Source of the DNA: an uncultured Dehalococcoidia bacterium
GTDB lineage: Bacteria > Chloroflexota > Dehalococcoidia > Lucifugimonadales > CATOSD01
Assembly: GCA_951812395.1 (NCBI GenBank)
Contig: CATOSD010000001.1
Location: 930,001 to 994,000 of the forward strand
Length of the DNA: 64,000 nt
Reading direction: 5' to 3'
Below, one piece after another: positions 62,133 through 64,000 of the stretch; position 1 is the stretch's first letter, and each line of letters opens with the position of its first letter. The notes beneath the pieces were generated by a model. The model saw only the letters and a list, made by a program, of their open reading frames with translations, had not been told where the DNA came from and did no database searches. The position numbers were made by a program, and so were the translations under genes.

Positions 62133-62429
62133 CTACCCGGAGGGCGGCTCCGGGGCCTCGCTCATGCGCTGGATGTCGCGGCCAAGGAAGCGGTTGGGGT
62201 CGGCCTCGGCGGTGCTGGCCGCCGCGGCGTCGACCATCTTGTCGTAGCGGGGGTCGAGCTCCCCCAGCCGCGTGGACAGCGACTTGTGGAAGGCGACGGA
62301 CGATATGACGCGCGTGGTGTCGCCGTCGCCGCAGTGCTCGCAGTGGATGGACTCCGGCGGCGAGAAGTTGCGCCACAGCTTGCTGGACTTGTGCTGGCAG
62401 CTCCGGCATCGGTACTCGTAGATGGGCAT
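62133..62429 (-). CDS. FmdB-family zinc ribbon protein
   Basis: A 98-residue protein with an FmdB/CxxC zinc ribbon (MPIYEYRCRSCQHKSSKLW, then CEHCGDGDTTRVIS). The FmdB family takes its name from the formamidase regulator of Methylophilus; here it is close to an FmdA-like gene. ATG 62429 follows AAGGAAG. A direct regulatory role is plausible but not shown. Confidence 0.88.
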   Translation of the reverse strand: MPIYEYRCRSCQHKSSKLWRNFSPPESIHCEHCGDGDTTRVISSVAFHKSLSTRLGELDPRYDKMVDAAAASTAEADPNRFLGRDIQRMSEAPEPPSG

Positions 62430-62491
62430 GTCGACTTCCTTGGTGGGATGTTCCGCCCGCGACTTGTCACGAGGCGGCTGGGCGGAACGCT

Positions 62492-62941
62492 TTACGCCTG
62501 CACTCCCGGAATTGGGAAGGTGGTCTCGACTTCCGCGGCGGCGTCGAAGAAGGCCTGCAGCGTGAGGTGGTAGCGCAAAAAGCCGTTGCGCCTGTACTCG
62601 TCCGACGACCTGGCTATGCCGCCGGGCAGGGCGAGGTCGAGCCGGTTGAGGCTGTGCTCGGCGTCGGCGCGACCATTGTCGCGGATGCAGCGAACAAGCC
62701 CGGTCCAATTGTCGAGCGGCATGTCGAGGTAGAAGTCCGCGTACATGAGCGAATCAGCCTCGATGCGCTCTACGGCGGTGCATTCGAATCCCTCGAAGCT
62801 GAGCAGGTAGGCGCAGTCCCCCACCTTCGCGCCCACGCTGGCGTTGCAGGAGCCGAGCCGGCGCAGCACGCCGCCGGCGTTGGCGGCGATGCGAACGTCC
62901 TCGAACCACTCAAGCGAAGGAAATGCCGACACCTGCGTCAC
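62492..62941 (-). CDS. SCP2-like protein, copy 2
   Basis: A 149-residue protein: SAFPSLEWFEDVRIAAN, ASVGAKVGDCAYLLSFEGFECTAV, YLDMPLDNWTGLV, and a C-terminal helix. It is clearly a paralogue of the next upstream gene (shared FPS-EWFD, LxFEGFEC and F-LDL pattern). It starts at GTG 62941, overlapping that gene's stop by 4 bases. The pattern is similar to sterol-carrier-protein-2-like lipid-binding domains. Function is unknown. Confidence 0.65.
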   Translation of the reverse strand: MTQVSAFPSLEWFEDVRIAANAGGVLRRLGSCNASVGAKVGDCAYLLSFEGFECTAVERIEADSLMYADFYLDMPLDNWTGLVRCIRDNGRADAEHSLNRLDLALPGGIARSSDEYRRNGFLRYHLTLQAFFDAAAEVETTFPIPGVQA

Positions 62942-63375
62942 TCCCCCGCCGTGGTCTCTATCCTGGCGCTGGCATCGAAGAAGAACTGGAAGGTCTGGTT
63001 GTATCTGAAGAACAGGTCCTGCCTGTACTGGTCGCCGGTAGCGGAGTGGGCGAGGCCGTCCTCGAGCGTCAGGTCCAGCGTGTTCAGCGTATGTTCGAAG
63101 TCGGCGGCGCCGTTCTGGCCGATGTTGGCGACCATATCCCGCCAAGCCTCCGGGCTCAGGTCGAGGTAGAAGTCCGTCTCCTCAAGCTGGGACTCGCCTA
63201 TCTCGCTGGCGCCGGAGCACTCGAACCCCTCGAACACGAGCTTGAAGAGCCGATCCCCGAACTTGATGCCCACCAGCGCGTCGCAGATTCCTCCGCCGGC
63301 GCCACGGTAGGCGTCGTCGGAGTTGTAGACCTCGCGCACCGCGTCGAACCACTCCACGGAAGGGAACACCGGCAC
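62938..63375 (-). CDS. SCP2-like protein, copy 1
   Basis: A 145-residue paralogue of the preceding entry: VFPSVEWFDAVREVYN, VGIKFGDRLFKLVFEGFECSG, FYLDLSPEAWRDMV and QYRQDLFFRYNQTFQFFFDASA. GTG 63375 is chosen because GGAGG lies 7 bases upstream. It begins within the three-gene overlapping string of ferritin-like, SCP2-like 1 and SCP2-like 2. The role is likely lipid or hydrophobic-ligand binding by fold only. Confidence 0.65.
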   Translation of the reverse strand: MPVFPSVEWFDAVREVYNSDDAYRGAGGGICDALVGIKFGDRLFKLVFEGFECSGASEIGESQLEETDFYLDLSPEAWRDMVANIGQNGAADFEHTLNTLDLTLEDGLAHSATGDQYRQDLFFRYNQTFQFFFDASARIETTAGE

Positions 63376-63377
63376 AG

Positions 63378-64000
63378 CTACGCCTCCAGGTACCGCGCCA
63401 GACCGGCGGGGAACGCCGGGCCGCGGTGTACGCCGAGCCAATCGAGGTGCGCCAGGTACTGCCGCACGTAGTCGCCCATCAGCCGGGTGTAACGCTCCGT
63501 GCCCACGCGGGCGCCTTCGATTCCCCCGCCCAGGATGATGGCCAGGGACTCCCTGAACGCCGGGTCCTCGAGCTCGCGTTCGAGCACGCGTTCGCCGATG
63601 TTGAGTAGACGCTGGAGGACGAGTTCCTTGTCCGGCTGGTGCGACAGCGCGTACCGCAGGTGCATCAGGCCGTAGGCTACGTGGCGGGCCTTGTCCTGCA
63701 TGCAGCGGGCGAAGATGACGCGCTCGGCGTCGTTGTGGGCGAACTGCTCGCCGTAGCGGTACACCGTCATTGTGAGGTCGCCGCGCAGCAGGTGCAGGAA
63801 CAGGACCGTCTCGGTCCAGCCGCCCCTGCTCTCCAGGATCATGCGGTTGACGTCGCCCTTGCTCTCCAGGCCCATGCCGCCGCCGTTGGAGAGCGCCCGC
63901 TTGCGGAACACCTCGCAGTGGCGCGCCGCGTCGAACATCTGGGTCGCGAGAAAGTTCTTGACCTCGTGGTAGCCGTAGGACATCTGGTGGAGCCAGCCAC
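63378..64000 (-). CDS. Ferritin-like domain protein, partial (N-terminus off the right edge)
   Basis: At least 207 residues are visible; the frame is open to the right edge. The helical core has HEVKNFLATQMFDAARHCEVFRKRAL near the N-terminus and CMQDKARHVAYGLMHLRYAL later, giving an E..H..E / E..H pattern partly met by Glu/His residues as in diiron ferritin-like proteins (EARH in relatives is DAARH here). Such proteins include fatty-acid or amine oxygenases. It heads the string with two SCP2-like genes, so the set may handle a hydrophobic substrate. Full length is unknown. Confidence 0.75.
   Translation of the reverse strand, partial: GWLHQMSYGYHEVKNFLATQMFDAARHCEVFRKRALSNGGGMGLESKGDVNRMILESRGGWTETVLFLHLLRGDLTMTVYRYGEQFAHNDAERVIFARCMQDKARHVAYGLMHLRYALSHQPDKELVLQRLLNIGERVLERELEDPAFRESLAIILGGGIEGARVGTERYTRLMGDYVRQYLAHLDWLGVHRGPAFPAGLARYLEA

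Overview
This 64 kb window is high-GC bacterial chromosome with no rRNA, tRNA or CRISPR array that I can see. The gene repertoire fits a Chloroflexota genome of the Dehalococcoidia/SAR202 type: AtuA-family (DUF1446) with DUF4387, DUF1501 with DUF1800, phosphotriesterase-like and Ldh_2-like oxidoreductases, CoxL-like molybdoenzyme, acetamidase, and several intergenic hairpin repeat families. This placement is inference from family content; no marker gene in the window proves it. Non-ATG starts (GTG, TTG) and 4-base stop/start overlaps are common.

Layout. 1-4.1 kb: an MFS transporter cut by the left edge, a long non-coding stretch, and a lipoprotein built from five septum-formation-like repeats. 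4.2-14.3 kb: a branched-chain amino acid locus, with a promoter and leucine-type T-box leader, then ilvB-ilvN, a four-helix-bundle gene, ilvC, two small coiled-coil membrane proteins, leuA and a terminator, then three LiaF/PspC/toastrack envelope-stress-like proteins, then leuC. No leuB, leuD or ilvD is present. 14.3-19.1 kb: accessory genes, including a DUF4258/double zinc-finger toxin-antitoxin-like pair, a HEPN-like protein, membrane proteins, a second MFS transporter and a frameshifted Phd antitoxin. 19.1-42.7 kb: almost entirely minus strand, carrying cyclophilin, AceE-like E1, hydroxypyruvate isomerase-like, a decayed VapBC pair, comEC, FAD oxidoreductase/DUF4387/AtuA, amidohydrolase, MscS, comEA, alpha-E, amt, NHL protein, DUF1501/DUF1800, ATP-grasp and phosphotriesterase-like genes.

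43.1-45.0 kb: a complete IS1380-type insertion sequence with perfect 17-base inverted repeats and a 5-base target duplication, followed by an accessory kinase/NUDIX gene pair. 46.9-64 kb: dienelactone hydrolase, SelA-like PLP enzyme, a DUF3179 protein, Ldh_2, an ABC permease with a large HlyD adaptor, CoxL-like/CoxG-like genes, alpha/beta hydrolase, acetamidase, Lin0512, FmdB, and an SCP2-like pair with a ferritin-like protein cut by the right edge.

The strongest single observation is the DUF3179 gene at 48968-50626. It is interrupted by one in-frame TGA exactly where the family's CxxC motif expects the first cysteine, and a hairpin follows 14 bases downstream. It reads as a selenoprotein with a UxxC motif. 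Other points worth a second look are the IS leader that can hide its own ribosome site, the leucine T-box, near-identical tandem repeats in the lipoprotein gene, and two decayed toxin-antitoxin modules.
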